Shown piece after piece: positions 11,990 to 22,140 of a DNA stretch of 64,000 nucleotides. Under the pieces are notes generated by a model. It was not told where the DNA came from. It saw nothing but the letters and a program-made list of their open reading frames with translations, and made no database searches. The DNA is taken from the NCBI RefSeq assembly GCF_902686445.1, contig NC_062232.1, positions 34,862,454 through 34,926,453 on the forward strand. The letters are read 5' to 3'. Source of the DNA: Sciurus carolinensis. Taxonomy: Eukaryota > Chordata > Mammalia > Rodentia > Sciuridae. The stretch's first letter is position 1; each line of letters begins with the position of its first letter. The translations under genes were made by a program, and so were the position numbers.

Positions 11990-12482
11990 CCCTTTTGCTT
12001 CTATCTGTATGCCAATGGTGCCTAAATTTCTCTATTTAGTCTAGATGCTTCTCTGCTCAATAGCAGGTTCATAAATCTAACTTTTTATTTGACATGTTCA
12101 CTTGAATGTCCCCAAACTAGGTCAAATTCAACATGTGTAAAACTAAATTCATGATCTCTTCCCTTCAAAGAGTGTTCCTCTGTATTACAAGCCACTTAAC
12201 CCCTAGGCATTCGTTTATGCATTTCAGAAGCTAGAGACAGAGTCATGACCATAATTTCCCTCCTAATTTCCAATATGAAATTGGTTAATTTCTTATTGAC
12301 TGTACTTCCTAAAATATGTCTCAGCTCCTTTAGTTTCTTCACCCAAGTCTAAGCTACCATCAGCTCTCATCTTAACCACTGTCATGAGCTCAACCTCAGT
12401 CACAGAACACTCTGCCCCCATTTCAAAACTCTTCCATTCAGGAACCACTGGGAATTTTCTAGACTTAAATAAGATCATGTTA

Positions 12483-13006
12483 CTGTTAGCCCTCTGCAAC
12501 AGTGGGTTCCACATCTGTGGATTCGAGAAAAATATTGGAGAAAAAAAATACATCTGCATTGAACACATACTTTTCTGATCATTATTCCCTAAAGAATACA
12601 GTATAACAACTATTTACATATCATTTACATTGTAATAAGTATTGTAAATAATTCAGAGATGATTTAAAGTATATGGGAGAAGTCAGGCACGGTGGCACAT
12701 GCCTATAATCCCAGCGGCTATTGAGGCTGAGGCAGGAAGATTGAGAGTTCAAAGCCAGCCTCAGCAACTTAGTGAGAAACTGTCTCAAAATAAAAAATGA
12801 AAAAGAGCTGGGGTTGTGGCTCAGAGGTTGAGCACCACTGGGTTCAATCCCTGTAATAAAAAAAATAGTATATGGGAGGATGTGTGTAAGTTCTGTGAAA
12901 ATACTTTGTTCTTTCATATAAGGAACTTGAACATTAGTGGATTTGGGTATCCATGGGGGTGGGGAGGCTCTAGAACCAATCCCCTGTGGATACCAGTGGC
13001 CAACAG
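12483..13006 (+). mobile_element. Tigger (pogo-like) non-autonomous DNA transposon, split by a SINE
   Basis: The element begins 'ctgttagccctctgcaacag' and ends 'tggataccagtggccaacag', which are imperfect terminal inverted repeats. It is flanked by TA at 12481-12482 and 13007-13008, the target duplication expected for Tc1/mariner-pogo elements. Internal text 'caactatttacatatcattt' and 'agagatgatttaaagtatat' is typical of Tigger MITEs. A B1-dID SINE at 12680-12866 interrupts it. No transposase frame is present. Confidence 0.85.
12680..12866 (+). mobile_element. B1-dID composite SINE with target-site duplication, inside Tigger
   Basis: A full B1-dID ('agtcaggcacggtggcacat', then 'gagctggggttgtggctcag') inserted in the Tigger relic. 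AGTATATGGGAG occurs at 12668-12679 and 12867-12878, and removing one copy plus the SINE restores a continuous Tigger sequence. Frames over this interval on either strand are incidental. Confidence 0.93.
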
Positions 13007-13008
13007 TA

Positions 13009-13320
13009 TTCTTTCCTTAAAAGGCTTCAATGGTTTTCCATTGTTCCTAGAACATAGACCAAAATGTTCACCTGGCCTTGAAGACCCTACAAATGCTGGC
13101 CATCACGAACTTCAGCTTTACCTCTTTCCCTATTTCCTTCTTCTCTTTGTGCTGCAGACACTCGGATCTCCTCTTGGTCCTCCCTACCTCATGAACCTCC
13201 TCCAACAGGACTTATGTAGTGGCAGATTCCCCAGAACAACCCCTTCTCCCTCCCTCTTCTTCCTAGTTAAATCCTACTCATGGTTTTGCTTCTGCAATCA
13301 TAGGCCAGACCTGACTGCAT
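13009..13320 (+). repeat. L2 LINE fragment
   Basis: The text 'aaaggcttcaatggttttcc', 'attgttcctagaacatagac' and 'ggccttgaagaccctacaaa' has the order seen in the L2 ORF2 tail region. The 173-codon open frame at 12816-13337 runs through SINE, Tigger and L2 and is not a gene. Confidence 0.65.
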
Positions 13321-13324
13321 GGGT

Positions 13325-14380
13325 TCCAACAAACTAGGTTGAGCCACTTGCCCCAAAAAGCAACCAGAAAAGGTAATGGTGAAAAGCAAGAAAGGAAACT
13401 TTAATCAATATGGCCATATTGGGAAGGCAAAGAGAGATCCAGCATCTCAGCCCTGTCTTCAGGGTGTTGACAAGAGTTTTGGCTTTAAATAGAGGAAGAT
13501 TAGAGGTTCATTGGATTAGACAAAGGGGAATGAAAGGAAGAGAGAGGGGACAGGAATAGTGATGGAACATCACTTTCCTATGTTCATATATGAATTCATG
13601 ACCAGTGAAACTCCACATCATGTACAACCTCAAGAAGAAAGTTATACTCCATGTATGTATGATATGTCAAAATACACTCTACTGTCATGTATATCTAAAA
13701 AGAACAAATTTTCAAAAAGAACTGTGACAGGGTGCAAGAGGTATGCATAATTAAGCAGTCTTGGTCAACCTGGTCTGCTGGATCATTATTTCATTATTTC
13801 AGTCTGGTTCTGTGAGGTGGCACTGGAGAAGTCCTTATCACTTGAGGGGAAGCAATTTCCACTTATTGCCCAGATGTTTATCTTTCAGACCTGTGATCAT
13901 GGAAGAGGCAATTCAGTTCCCAAGAGATGCTAGTTCCTGCTTGGTGGGATGGGGGAAATCAGTCTCATTATAGAATGGTGTGCCTGCCTCCTGCTGTTCT
14001 GGAAGGTGGAGGACAAGGACTGAAGACTTCTAGGCACCACTCAGGGCTCTGATGCTACAAAAGCTGGCAGTTGCAATGTCTCTGCAAATCTTGCCTCAGT
14101 TTTGAAGGGGGATAAGATAGCTTAGATAATAAGGGGCTACTAAACCTTGCATGAGTTGATTTTAAATGAATATTCCTTAAATGATTATCATGCCTACATG
14201 CTGAGCTGAGCAGGGACCAGTGTAAGGTAATAAAGGAGGCAGATACAAAGTGAACGCAGAGATGCCAGGTTTTATCCTGCTTTTAGTTACCCATAGAACA
14301 TCTGGAGGTCTGAGAGTCACTGCTTTTTGCAAAGGCAGCCTCTCCAAGTCCCTGTTAAAGCTTGAATCTCAGACTAAATA
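13325..14380 (-). mobile_element. endogenous retrovirus solo LTR, antisense, split by an L1 fragment
   Basis: About 810 bp of this interval is near-identical to 35625-36480. Its left edge, read on the minus strand, matches the R/U5 end of the sense LTR at 16.58-17.05 kb (shared 'cttttcaccattaccttttc' and 'tttgttgg'). That makes it a retroviral LTR in antisense. The copy is interrupted at 13497-13720 by an L1 3' fragment that the 35.6 kb copy lacks. I see no gag, pol or env sequence next to it, so it is best called a solo LTR. Confidence 0.72.
13497..13720 (+). mobile_element. L1 3' UTR fragment inserted in LTR
   Basis: The segment carries 'acatcactttcctatgttca', 'catgtacaacctcaagaaga' and 'gatatgtcaaaatacactct', parallel to the L1 3' UTR at 10.87-11.25 kb. 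It is absent from the paralogous LTR at 35.6 kb, which defines the insertion directly. The flanking duplication is weak (gaagatt against aagaact). Confidence 0.8.
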
Positions 14381-14543
14381 CTAATTGCTAGGGAAGTCTT
14401 CCTTATTGCCCAAATCTAGATCATTCTAGAGCCCCTTTGTTACATGTTTCATAACATTGGGTACCTTCCTTTGGTGGTACTTTGCATAATTTATAATGAT
14501 CCACCATAGTAATCTATGATTACTTTATTAAGACTTATCTTCT

Positions 14544-14861
14544 CAGAGGGGAGTGAAGGGAGGGGAGGGCCATGGCATTAGGAATGATAGTCGAATGAAT
14601 TGGACATTATTACCTTATGTGCATATATAATTACATGACTTGTGTTAATGCTACATCATGTACAACCAGACAAATGAGAAGTTATACTCCATTTAGGTAT
14701 TATGTGTCAAAATGCATCCTACTGCCATGTATTACTAATTATAACAAATAAAATATATATATGTTATATATATTATATTTGTTATATATATATTTTGTTA
14801 TAATGTATATGTTGTATATATATTATAATGTATATACTGTATATATATTATAATTTGTGTG

Positions 14862-14917
<56 letters not shown>

Positions 14918-14923
14918 CACAAA
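14544..14923 (+). mobile_element. L1 3' UTR insertion whose tail became a TA/TG microsatellite
   Basis: 14544-14750 is an L1 3' UTR ('attggacattattaccttat', 'gctacatcatgtacaaccag', 'tgtgtcaaaatgcatcctac') ending in AATAAAATATAT. The tail then passes into about 170 bp of TA and TG repeats. The flanks AAGACTTATCTTCT (14530-14543) and AAGACTTGTCTTCT (14924-14937) differ at one base, so the microsatellite lies within the inserted unit. Confidence 0.83.
14751..14923. repeat. TA/TG compound microsatellite
   Basis: Interrupted TATATA blocks to about 14870, then (TG)n at about 14871-14894, then (TA)n to 14917. The 75-codon frame across it encodes only repetitive Tyr/Ile/Val and is not coding. Confidence 0.92.
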
Positions 14924-15059
14924 AAGACTTGTCTTCTGCATCAAACTCTATGTTGTATGAAGGTTGTAATGATGTCAGTTTTTGTTCACCCTTGCCTGGT
15001 CGGAGTAATTGGTGGTGATCTGGAGTACAGTAAGTATTTAATAAATATATGTTAAATAA

Positions 15060-15500
15060 ATAAATGAAGGAATGGATTGAGTTAAGCTATGGTCTGCTGT
15101 GTCTCCTGGAGGGTTATTGGAGAAACCCTTGCTGTTCATTTGTAGTGACTTTCCTGTCAACAATGTCAGTCAGGCATGTTAAATATTCCAATTAGAGGTT
15201 CATGAAAATAAAAGGAAAATTACAATAAAATCAACATTAAAGGAGTTTTTCAAAGAAGAGTCAGGAGGCCATTAAGAAGAAGAAGGATTTAGAGTATGTC
15301 TTCAATTGCTGTCTGGAATGTGAACTTTGGTCACCTCTACCCTTTGACCTCAGACATCTGGAACATCCAAAATTATTGGACAATTACATTGTGCCCAGAG
15401 GCTCAAGATGCGTATCAAGAGGTTATCAGACTCTTGTTTTATGGGCATTTACATTCTGTTTGTACATTTAAAATACTGTACCTTTTACTGGTCATACAGC
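15060..15500. other. unassigned stretch
   Basis: No repeat family or exon recognised. The 134-codon frame at 15296-15700 ends in a pyrimidine-rich tract and an ID element and has no domain. Confidence 0.45.
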
Positions 15501-15504
15501 CCAT

Positions 15505-15565
15505 CTTCTTCCTCCTCCCCCCTCTCCTCCTCCTCTTCTTCTTCTTCCTCCTTCTCCTCCTCCTT
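15505..15565. repeat. CTT/CCT-rich low-complexity tract
   Basis: A polypyrimidine run of CTC and TTC triplets directly left of an antisense ID element. It is probably the expanded A-rich tail of that SINE, although here it is GA-rich on the minus strand. Confidence 0.8.
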
Positions 15566-15637
15566 GTGGTGATAGGGATGGAATACAGGACCTTGTGTAT
15601 GCTAGGCAAGTGCTCTACAGCTGAGCTATATCCCACT
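15566..15637 (-). mobile_element. ID SINE, antisense
   Basis: ID body in antisense: 'ggaatacaggaccttgtgta', 'tgctaggcaagtgctctaca', 'gctgagctatatccc'. Confidence 0.8.
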
Positions 15638-15639
15638 CT

Positions 15640-16340
15640 TCCCTGTTCCTTTATAACTCTCCATAGCCTGTTCCTTTTTAATGATCAATCATTCATATAA
15701 ACTTTTACTTTCCTTACCTTCCTCAGAACACTGATTCAGAGCTCTCTGAATCCATCTCTAAACTGTAATTCTTCAGATCTCAGATCAAGTCCATTTTACT
15801 TTTCCAGTTTGAGTTTGGATTGATCAACAGGATTAAAACTGGTGATCCTAGACCATATAGAGCCTGATAGAAATGCTTAATTTGGCCTGTAAAATGTTTT
15901 GGGAAAACCTGAAATGGACATGAAGATTTCAGCATGTGGAGATTTCATGTAAAAAAAAATCTGAATTTATGCCTTTTCCTGAAAAGAGAGGCTCTGGCGA
16001 CATTAGACTGACATTTCCTTGTAGCAGTAATCAACCAGAGTTGAAAAAAGGTTGTCCCATTTTAATGGGATATTAGCTCTTTAATTTGGTATTGTCACCA
16101 CCTAGTCTTTACTCATTTAATTACCAGTTTGGCCCATGGAAGCATATACCTCACTGAGTTCACTGTTCTTCGTCTGAGCCTCCTTTATTAGAAATCATTG
16201 GACCCAGCTAATTGGGTAGTCTGATAAAATACCTGAATTGTTGCCATGAAAAAAACCACACTTAATTTCTTTTCTTTCATTTTTAGGAGGTTATCTTTGA
16301 AATGAAGAATTCTTTCATCTCATTACAAGGACTTAGAACC
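15640..16340. other. unassigned stretch
   Basis: No element or exon recognised in this AT-rich interval. Confidence 0.45.
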
Positions 16341-16346
16341 TTCACT

Positions 16347-16548
16347 TTTTTATTTTTTATTTTTAGTACTGGGGATTGAACTCAGGGGTGCTCTACCTAC
16401 CACTGAGCTACACTGCAGCCCTTTTTATTTTTTACTTTGAGACAGGGTCTCACAAAGTTGCTGAGACTGCCCTCAAATTTGTGATCCTCCTGCCTCAGTC
16501 TCCCAAGTTGCCGGGATTACAGGCATGTGCCAGTGTGTCCCACTAGAC
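16347..16548 (-). mobile_element. B1-dID composite SINE, antisense
   Basis: In plus-strand order: a T-rich tail, an ID half ('agtactggggattgaactca', 'ctaccactgagctacactgc'), the linker 'tttttattttttactttgag', then the B1 half ('gatcctcctgcctcagtctc', 'gggattacaggcatgtgcca'). Confidence 0.93.
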
Positions 16549-16579
16549 TCTTTACTTTTGTCTGCAAATGTCCAGTGGG

Positions 16580-17053
16580 TGGCTAAAAGCAGAATTAAAG
16601 ACTAGGCATCTCTGCCTCCATTTTGCATCTGTCTGTTTTGCCGTGAGTCAGCTTTGATTCTGGGAACACTGTATTGATAAACATCTTGTGATGGGTTGAA
16701 GCTACCCTGAAGGCAACAGCAAATTTCTTATCATGGACAAGGATACCCCCTGACCAATCTATACCAGACCACACCTGAACAAGATCACCTTCTTTGACAG
16801 CTGTGCAAAGCCTCTGGCTATGCAAACCCTCCCCTCCTTGCCCTCATTCCTCTTTCTATAAAACTTCAAAGTCATTACTACTCCCTGGAAGACGAGGATG
16901 TGGGTTCCCTTGTATTCCCATTATAATTATACTGATTAAAGCTCCTTTCATGCTTTTCACCATTACCTTTTCTGTTTGTTTTTTGGGGTGAGTGACTGGA
17001 CCTCATTTGTTGGATCCCCAGAATCAGGCCTCTGGTCTAGGACTCTGGTAACA
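16580..17053 (+). mobile_element. endogenous retrovirus solo LTR (same family as 13.3 and 35.6 kb)
   Basis: The U3-like start 'aggcatctctgcctccattt' leads to a CTATAAAA promoter box near 16857, a probable R region with an ATTAAA polyadenylation signal near 16934, and a U5 end 'tttgttggatccccagaatc' to GGTAACA near 17053. The last ~110 bp align with the reverse complement of the left end of the 35.6 kb LTR. Flanks show no internal retroviral sequence. Confidence 0.72.
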
Positions 17054-17135
17054 ATCTAACTCCTTCATTTTAGAGATGAAATTATTGAGGTCCAGAGTAG
17101 GTAGTGATGTTTCCAGGCTCACAAAGTTATTTCTG
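17054..17135 (-). repeat. MIR fragment, antisense
   Basis: 'tttagagatgaaattattga', 'ggtccagagtaggtagtgat', 'caggctcacaaagtta' fits the central MIR region in antisense. Confidence 0.5.
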
Positions 17136-17284
17136 TGGGCTAGTGCACACACTAGCTGTCTTTGAAATATCAAAGACAATGTATAGGGAAACATATTCCT
17201 TCAATAAATTTGCCATTTAAATTTTTATCTTTTTAAATCTAGAAGAATTAATTTAAAGACAGTAAATGATCTTCTAAGTGAGGC

Positions 17285-17790
17285 CAGGGCAAAAGGACAG
17301 TCAGCGTAGGTAATGAATGATTGGGTCAGGAAGATGGGGGCTGATTCAAAGGAAATGAAATGTTAACCTTCAAGACACTTCCCCCTCCTGCAACCTATTG
17401 CCAGAGTTACCTGCCTCCAGGTAATGGTTCCTCCCAGCAAGGAGTTGTTAATGAGTAACCCCTGGGTGACTCCCTTCCTGCCTGTACCCCTTGGTAGCTT
17501 CTTTCCTGCCCTTGAATCACTCCACCTTTTGGTCATGTAGGCAGGATGGGAGGAGGGTGCATGAGAACAAAGGAAATCTGAAATTTATAAAAGGGGCAAG
17601 ACATCCCCACTCCCTCAGGCACCAGCTTTGGATCCCCTTCTCTACATAGGAGTCTCTCTCTCGTTCTCTCTCTCTGTTCTACCCTTTAAATGAAACTTTT
17701 TGCTTTTTCCTGGGTAGGGTATTCAATCTTCAACACCAGGGGAATAAAATCTGGATCCTGATTTTCAACATTGGCATAATCTCTGGTCTC
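17285..17790 (+). mobile_element. second type of retroviral-like LTR
   Basis: A TATA-like box 'tttataaaagg' at about 17584, a following region with CT repeats (17645-17675), then 'gaaactttttgctttttcct' and AATAAA near 17744 have the order promoter, R, polyadenylation signal expected of an LTR. I see no homologue elsewhere in the window. The boundaries are estimates. Confidence 0.55.
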
Positions 17791-17794
17791 ATAG

Positions 17795-18345
17795 TCTCAA
17801 GTTAGGTTCATTAATTCTTTCCTTGAATTGTTTGGGAAAGTTAGTGTTGGTTGTATAGTAGTGGCAATATAATAGTAGTAGTGTATCAGTGGTCCACTTT
17901 AGTCTTCGAATATAGCCCTTGTCGCTCTACCACTGCAACTTATTTTTAAAGTGTACATGTTTCTTTCTCTTCCCCTCTCCCTGATCCTCCCTACTCTCAG
18001 GGGAAACAGGATTACCTTTTCTTCTCCATTTTAGGCATTTGAGCATACACCCACCATAGGAAGGAAGTAATCCAGACTTTGGGGATGGTACCAGAAGATC
18101 TCAGAAATGACTCTCTCCCAAAGTAACAAGTGAATTACAGTTCCTACAGTGAACACCTGGAATGTAGCCTTAAGTCACCTCTTTAAAAGCCCCCTATTCC
18201 TGTTGATGGGCAGAATCACAGTCTCTGGGACAGGAGTGTCCTGTGTTTCTCCTTTGGTAGCAAAGCAATAAAACTTCTTTTTCCTTTTTCTCAAAATCAT
18301 GTTCTCATTATTGAATTGGCATTGGGAACAAGGACTGAGCTTTTG
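17795..18345. other. unassigned stretch
   Basis: No repeat or exon recognised. The 185-codon minus frame at 18175-18732 runs across the TAG microsatellite and an old L1 and is not a gene. Confidence 0.5.
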
Positions 18346-18350
18346 GTACC

Positions 18351-18388
<38 letters not shown>

Positions 18389-18392
18389 TAGA
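18351..18392. repeat. (TAG)n microsatellite
   Basis: About twelve tandem TAG/GTA triplets with one GTG interruption, likely polymorphic. Confidence 0.93.
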
Positions 18393-18519
18393 AATAGCAA
18401 CCAAACCCAGTGTGTAAAAATGTAAATTGATAACACTGGGCTAATAGCTTCCTTTTATAAAGGCTACTGATTCTTTCTTTGTGGGATTTTTGTTTGTTTT
18501 TGAGCCTGTGGATTTTAAA

Positions 18520-19080
18520 TTCTAGTTTAATTTTTAGCATTTTAAAAATTGTGGGAAAATATACATATACAATGATAAAACAGTGCAGTAACCATATAAA
18601 AGTGTGCAATTCAGTATTAAATACACTCCCAAGCTGGGAGTATTCAGTCCCCAGTACCAAACACACACAAAACTGCACTCTCAATATTGTACAACAATCA
18701 CTATCTAGTTTCAGAACTTTTCCACCACCCACAAAGGAAACCTAAAATCCATATTCCCACTTGTACCTACTCCTAGTTCCTGGATACCACTAATCTGCTT
18801 TCTCTCTCCATGCATTTGCCTATTCTGAACATTTCATATGGATGGAATCATATGGTATATGACCATTTCTGTCAGACATGTTTTGTGTTACGTGTTTTTG
18901 AAGTTCATCCATGTTGTAGCATTTATTAATATATCATCCCATTTTATAGCTGAAAAATAGTCCATTGTATGGATGAGTCCATTTTCTTCATCCATCATGT
19001 GTGGATAGACATTTAGACTTCTACTTTTTGGAAACAGTGAATTAAGCTACTATGAATACTATACACAAGTATTCTTTTGT
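18520..19080 (-). mobile_element. old L1 (L1M-type) 3' UTR, antisense
   Basis: Phrases 'ttttaaaaattgtgggaaaa', 'atataaaagtgtgcaattca', 'tgcctattctgaacatttca', 'tccattgtatggatgagtcc' follow old L1 3' ends in antisense. All frames are decayed. Confidence 0.75.
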
Positions 19081-19445
19081 TCCGACTTTTAAAGTTTTTT
19101 TTGGAAACCCATTTTCTAAAAAAATTTTCTGAAAGGCTGCATTTCTATTGTGAATAAAATTTAAAAAGAAGTTGTCATATCAATTGGTGTATCTAGTGAC
19201 TTCTCCATCTCTGGTAGGTATCTACTTGAAAAATGCTAACTGTTCTTTTTTTTATTGTAAACAAATGGGATACATGTTGTTTCTCTGTTTGTACATGGAG
19301 TCAAGGCATACCATTTGTGTAATTATAAATTTACATAGGATAATGTTGTTTGATTCATTCTGTTATTTTTTCCCTTCCCCCCACCCCTCCCACCCCTCTT
19401 TTCCCTCTATACAGTCCTTCCTTCCTCCATTCTTACCATCCTCCT

Positions 19446-19500
19446 TATCCCTAACCCTAAACCTAACCCTAACCCTAATGCTAACCCCTCCCACCCCCCA
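19446..19500 (-). repeat. telomere-like G-rich tract in L1 3' UTR
   Basis: The plus strand reads CCCTAA-type units (ccctaaccctaaacctaacc and onwards), so the L1 sense strand has TTAGGG-like repeats next to GGGG runs. It lies in the same place in the L1 3' UTR as the tract at 22141-22189, so it belongs to L1 and is not a telomere insertion. G-quadruplex formation is plausible. Confidence 0.88.
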
Positions 19501-19510
19501 TTGTATGTCC

Positions 19511-20498
19511 TCATCCGCTTATCAGTGAGATCATTTGTCCTTTAATTTTTTGAGATTGGCTTATCTCACTTAGCATGATATTCTCCAATTTCATCTGTTT
19601 GCCTGCAAATGCCATAATTTTATCATTCTTCATGGCAGAGTAATATTCCATTGTATATATATGCCACAGTTTCTTTATCCATTCATCAACTGAAGGGCAT
19701 CTAGGTTGGTTCCACAATCTGGCTAATTGTGAATTGAGCAGCTATGAACATTGATGTGGCTGTATCTCTGTAGTATGCTGATTTTAAGTCCTTTGGGTAT
19801 ACGTCAAGGAGTGGGATACCTGGGTCAAATGGTTGTTCCATTCCAAGCTTTCTGAGGAATCTCCATACTGCTTTCCAGAGTGGCTGCACTAATTTGCAAC
19901 CCCTCCAGCAATGTATGAGTGTACCTTTTTCCCCACATCCTCGCCAACACATATTGTTGCTTGAGTTCTTGATAATCACCATTCTAATAGGGGTGAGATG
20001 GAATCTTAGGGTAGTTTTGATTTGCATTTCTCTTATTACTAGAGATGTTGAACATTTTTTCATATATCTGTTGATTACTTGTACATCTTCTTCTGTGAAG
20101 TGTCTGTTCATTTCCTTAGCCCATTTGTTGATTGGATTATTTGTATTCTTGGTGTAGAGTTTTTTGAGTTCTTTATAGATTCTGCAGATTAGCGCTCTAT
20201 CTGAAGTATGATTGGCAAAGATATTCTCCCACTCTGTAGGCTCTCTCTTCGCATTGCTGATAGTTTCCTTTGCTGAGAGAAAGCTATTTAGTTTGAATCT
20301 ATCCCAGTTGTTGATTCTTGCTTTTATTTCTTGTGCTATGGGAGTCCTGTTAAGGAAGTCTGATCCTAAGCCAACAAGTTGAAGATTTGAACCTACTTTT
20401 TCTTCTATAAGATGCAGAGTCTCTGGTCTGATTCCGAGGTCCTTGATCCATTTTGAGTTGAGTTTTGTGCAGGGTGAGAGACAGGGGTTTAATTTCAT
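19511..20498 (-). pseudogene. L1 ORF2 C-terminal part, frameshifted
   Basis: The fragment 20498-19701 (265 codons) covers the end of the reverse-transcriptase protein and the cysteine motif C-x3-C-x7-H-x4-C (CWRGC...HCWRGC). It stops at ...QIVEPT because of one extra base near 19721-19727; the remaining ~65 codons continue in the next frame to 19511 ([12 protein letters not shown]...). The endonuclease and RT catalytic core are missing because of the 5' truncation. Not functional. Confidence 0.9.
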
Positions 20499-20674
20499 TC
20501 TTTTGAAAAATGCTAACTGTTCTAAAGCAATTACAAAGAATAAACCAAACTAGCCAATTGATATGCTATAAAGTATGGATCTTATGGAAGAAAATATGGA
20601 TCTTATTCAGTAGGTAATCTATAAAAGAATAGCTTAGCTCTGAGTCAAGGTACATCATTTGAGCTATTCACTTT

Positions 20675-20930
20675 CATTCAACAAACATACATTGAGTGCC
20701 TATAAGCCTGACTTGTGCAATAATGGAGCTTAGAGTCTAATGAGGAAATATAGATATTAATGAAATAAATACACACATATAGTCCTTGAAGGAAATGTGT
20801 AAGGAGTATGGGAGTACATTAATAGAGCTACCTACTCTCTTCTGGGGCTTATGACAAAGCTTTTCTAGGGAAGCGACTTTTGAAATGTGTAAGAGTTAAC
20901 TAGATGGGCAAATAAGTATCAAGAACCTGA
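20675..20930 (-). repeat. L2 LINE 3' end, antisense
   Basis: 'cattcaacaaacatacattg', 'agtgcctataagcctgactt', 'taatggagcttagagtctaa' is the reverse complement of an L2 3' end. Confidence 0.7.
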
Positions 20931-21924
20931 TGTGGGTTAATTACTGCTCTAAATTCAAACATTAAGTGTACTCTGCCCACAAATTTTTTCTTAATACCAG
21001 TTACAGAACCCTCTGCTGACTAATTTGTTATGAATCTGTTTATCATAATGAATGACAAAAAATGTGATTCTGGTTGGAACCCATTTATCTTCCTAGGAAG
21101 TTTCAGGGGATCTCTTAGGAACAGGTTCAGTTCAAATTGTTTGATTGTGATTCAGGTCTAAAGTTCTGATGGCCTTATTGACAAATAAGGGATCCAAGTT
21201 GAAGTAGTACAATCAACTTCTTTAGGGAGATAAATAGTTGACTCCAGCAAATTTCTTTGGGTGATTGTCAGTCTCATAACTTTCATAATTAACCCTCTAG
21301 AATCCACACTGTTGGAATCCATATTCTTATTCAATAATCTGCTCCTCAAAACAGAGTCAAGGATGATTGTGTGTCAGCAATATGTGCAGTGCACACATCA
21401 ATAAGAAGTGACTGGGCCTTCAGAAATGTTCTGACAAACCAAGACAACTTGCCTTTATAAAGAGACCTGATACTGTGTAGTATCAGAGTGCCATCCAATA
21501 GAATAATGAGAAATGACCAGAATTATGAGAAACTACAGGATGTTTGGTCAGCAATAAAACTGGGTCCATTGGAATGTGAAATAATGCCAAGCTGCATTGG
21601 TTAAATTATATCTGGGATGAAGTATACTATTCTCATGGAAGGGTACCTGTCTTTGGAGATCAGATTCTAAATGATTTTTACATCTGACAGTGTCTCTCTG
21701 AATTCTATATCTTGTCTCTGCTACTTAGGACTCCTTTCAGAGGAAATATTATTATATGGGGAAGAGTATTGCTGTCTTGGGGCCAAATATTGTATTACTT
21801 TGAGCAATGACAAGCATTTTTATTTTAAAGATGTATTTTAGATCTTAGAAGAATGTCTTCTGTAATTTTCACTCAAATGCAATGCCAGATCACTTGAAAA
21901 TATTCAATTCAGAAGATAAAGAAA
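20931..21924. other. unassigned stretch left of the full-length L1
   Basis: I recognise no repeat family, exon or RNA gene in this kilobase. Confidence 0.45.
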
Positions 21925-21937
21925 TTTAGTGATTATT
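21925..21937. repeat. target-site duplication, left copy
   Basis: TTTAGTGATTATT, identical to 28671-28683. It borders the A-rich tail of the full-length L1 (AATAATAAT then A8 on the sense strand). The tail's AATAAT units blur the inner boundary by a few bases. Confidence 0.93.
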
Positions 21938-22140
21938 ATTATTATTTTTTTTATTATTGTAAACAAATGGGATACATGTTGTTTCTCTGTTTGTACATGG
22001 AGTAAGGCATACCATTTGTGTAATCATAAATTTACATAGGGTAATGTTGTTTGATTCATTCTGTTATTTTTTCCCTTCCCCCCACCCCTCCCATCCCTCT
22101 TTTCCCTCTATACAGTCCTTCCTTCCTCCATTCTTGCCCC

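Larger units (their letters stand above)
19247..20502 (-). mobile_element. young L1, 5'-truncated, with target-site duplication
   Basis: A 1.26-kb L1 in antisense with a short poly-A (plus-strand T run at 19246-19253), a 3' UTR containing a telomere-like G-rich tract, and the C-terminal part of ORF2. A 21-bp direct repeat flanks it at 19226-19246 and 20503-20523; its outer two bases may be chance. It is closely related to the full-length copy at 21.94-28.67 kb and has the same +1 frameshift in ORF2. Confidence 0.93.

Noticed and set aside
12816..13337. 173-codon open frame on the plus strand
   Set aside because: It passes through a B1-dID SINE, the right half of a Tigger MITE and an L2 fragment, with no domain; an accident of joined repeats.
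13761..13973. Protein frame conserved between 13.8 kb and 35.9 kb
   Set aside because: The conservation comes from two copies of one LTR; the frame is in antisense U3 and has no known product.
18175..18732. 185-codon open frame on the minus strand
   Set aside because: Contains a tyrosine run from the (TAG)n microsatellite and part of an old L1 3' UTR; not a protein.
19446..19500. Interstitial telomere or ancient chromosome fusion point
   Set aside because: The same TTAGGG-like tract sits at the same place in the other L1 3' UTR, so it is part of the element.
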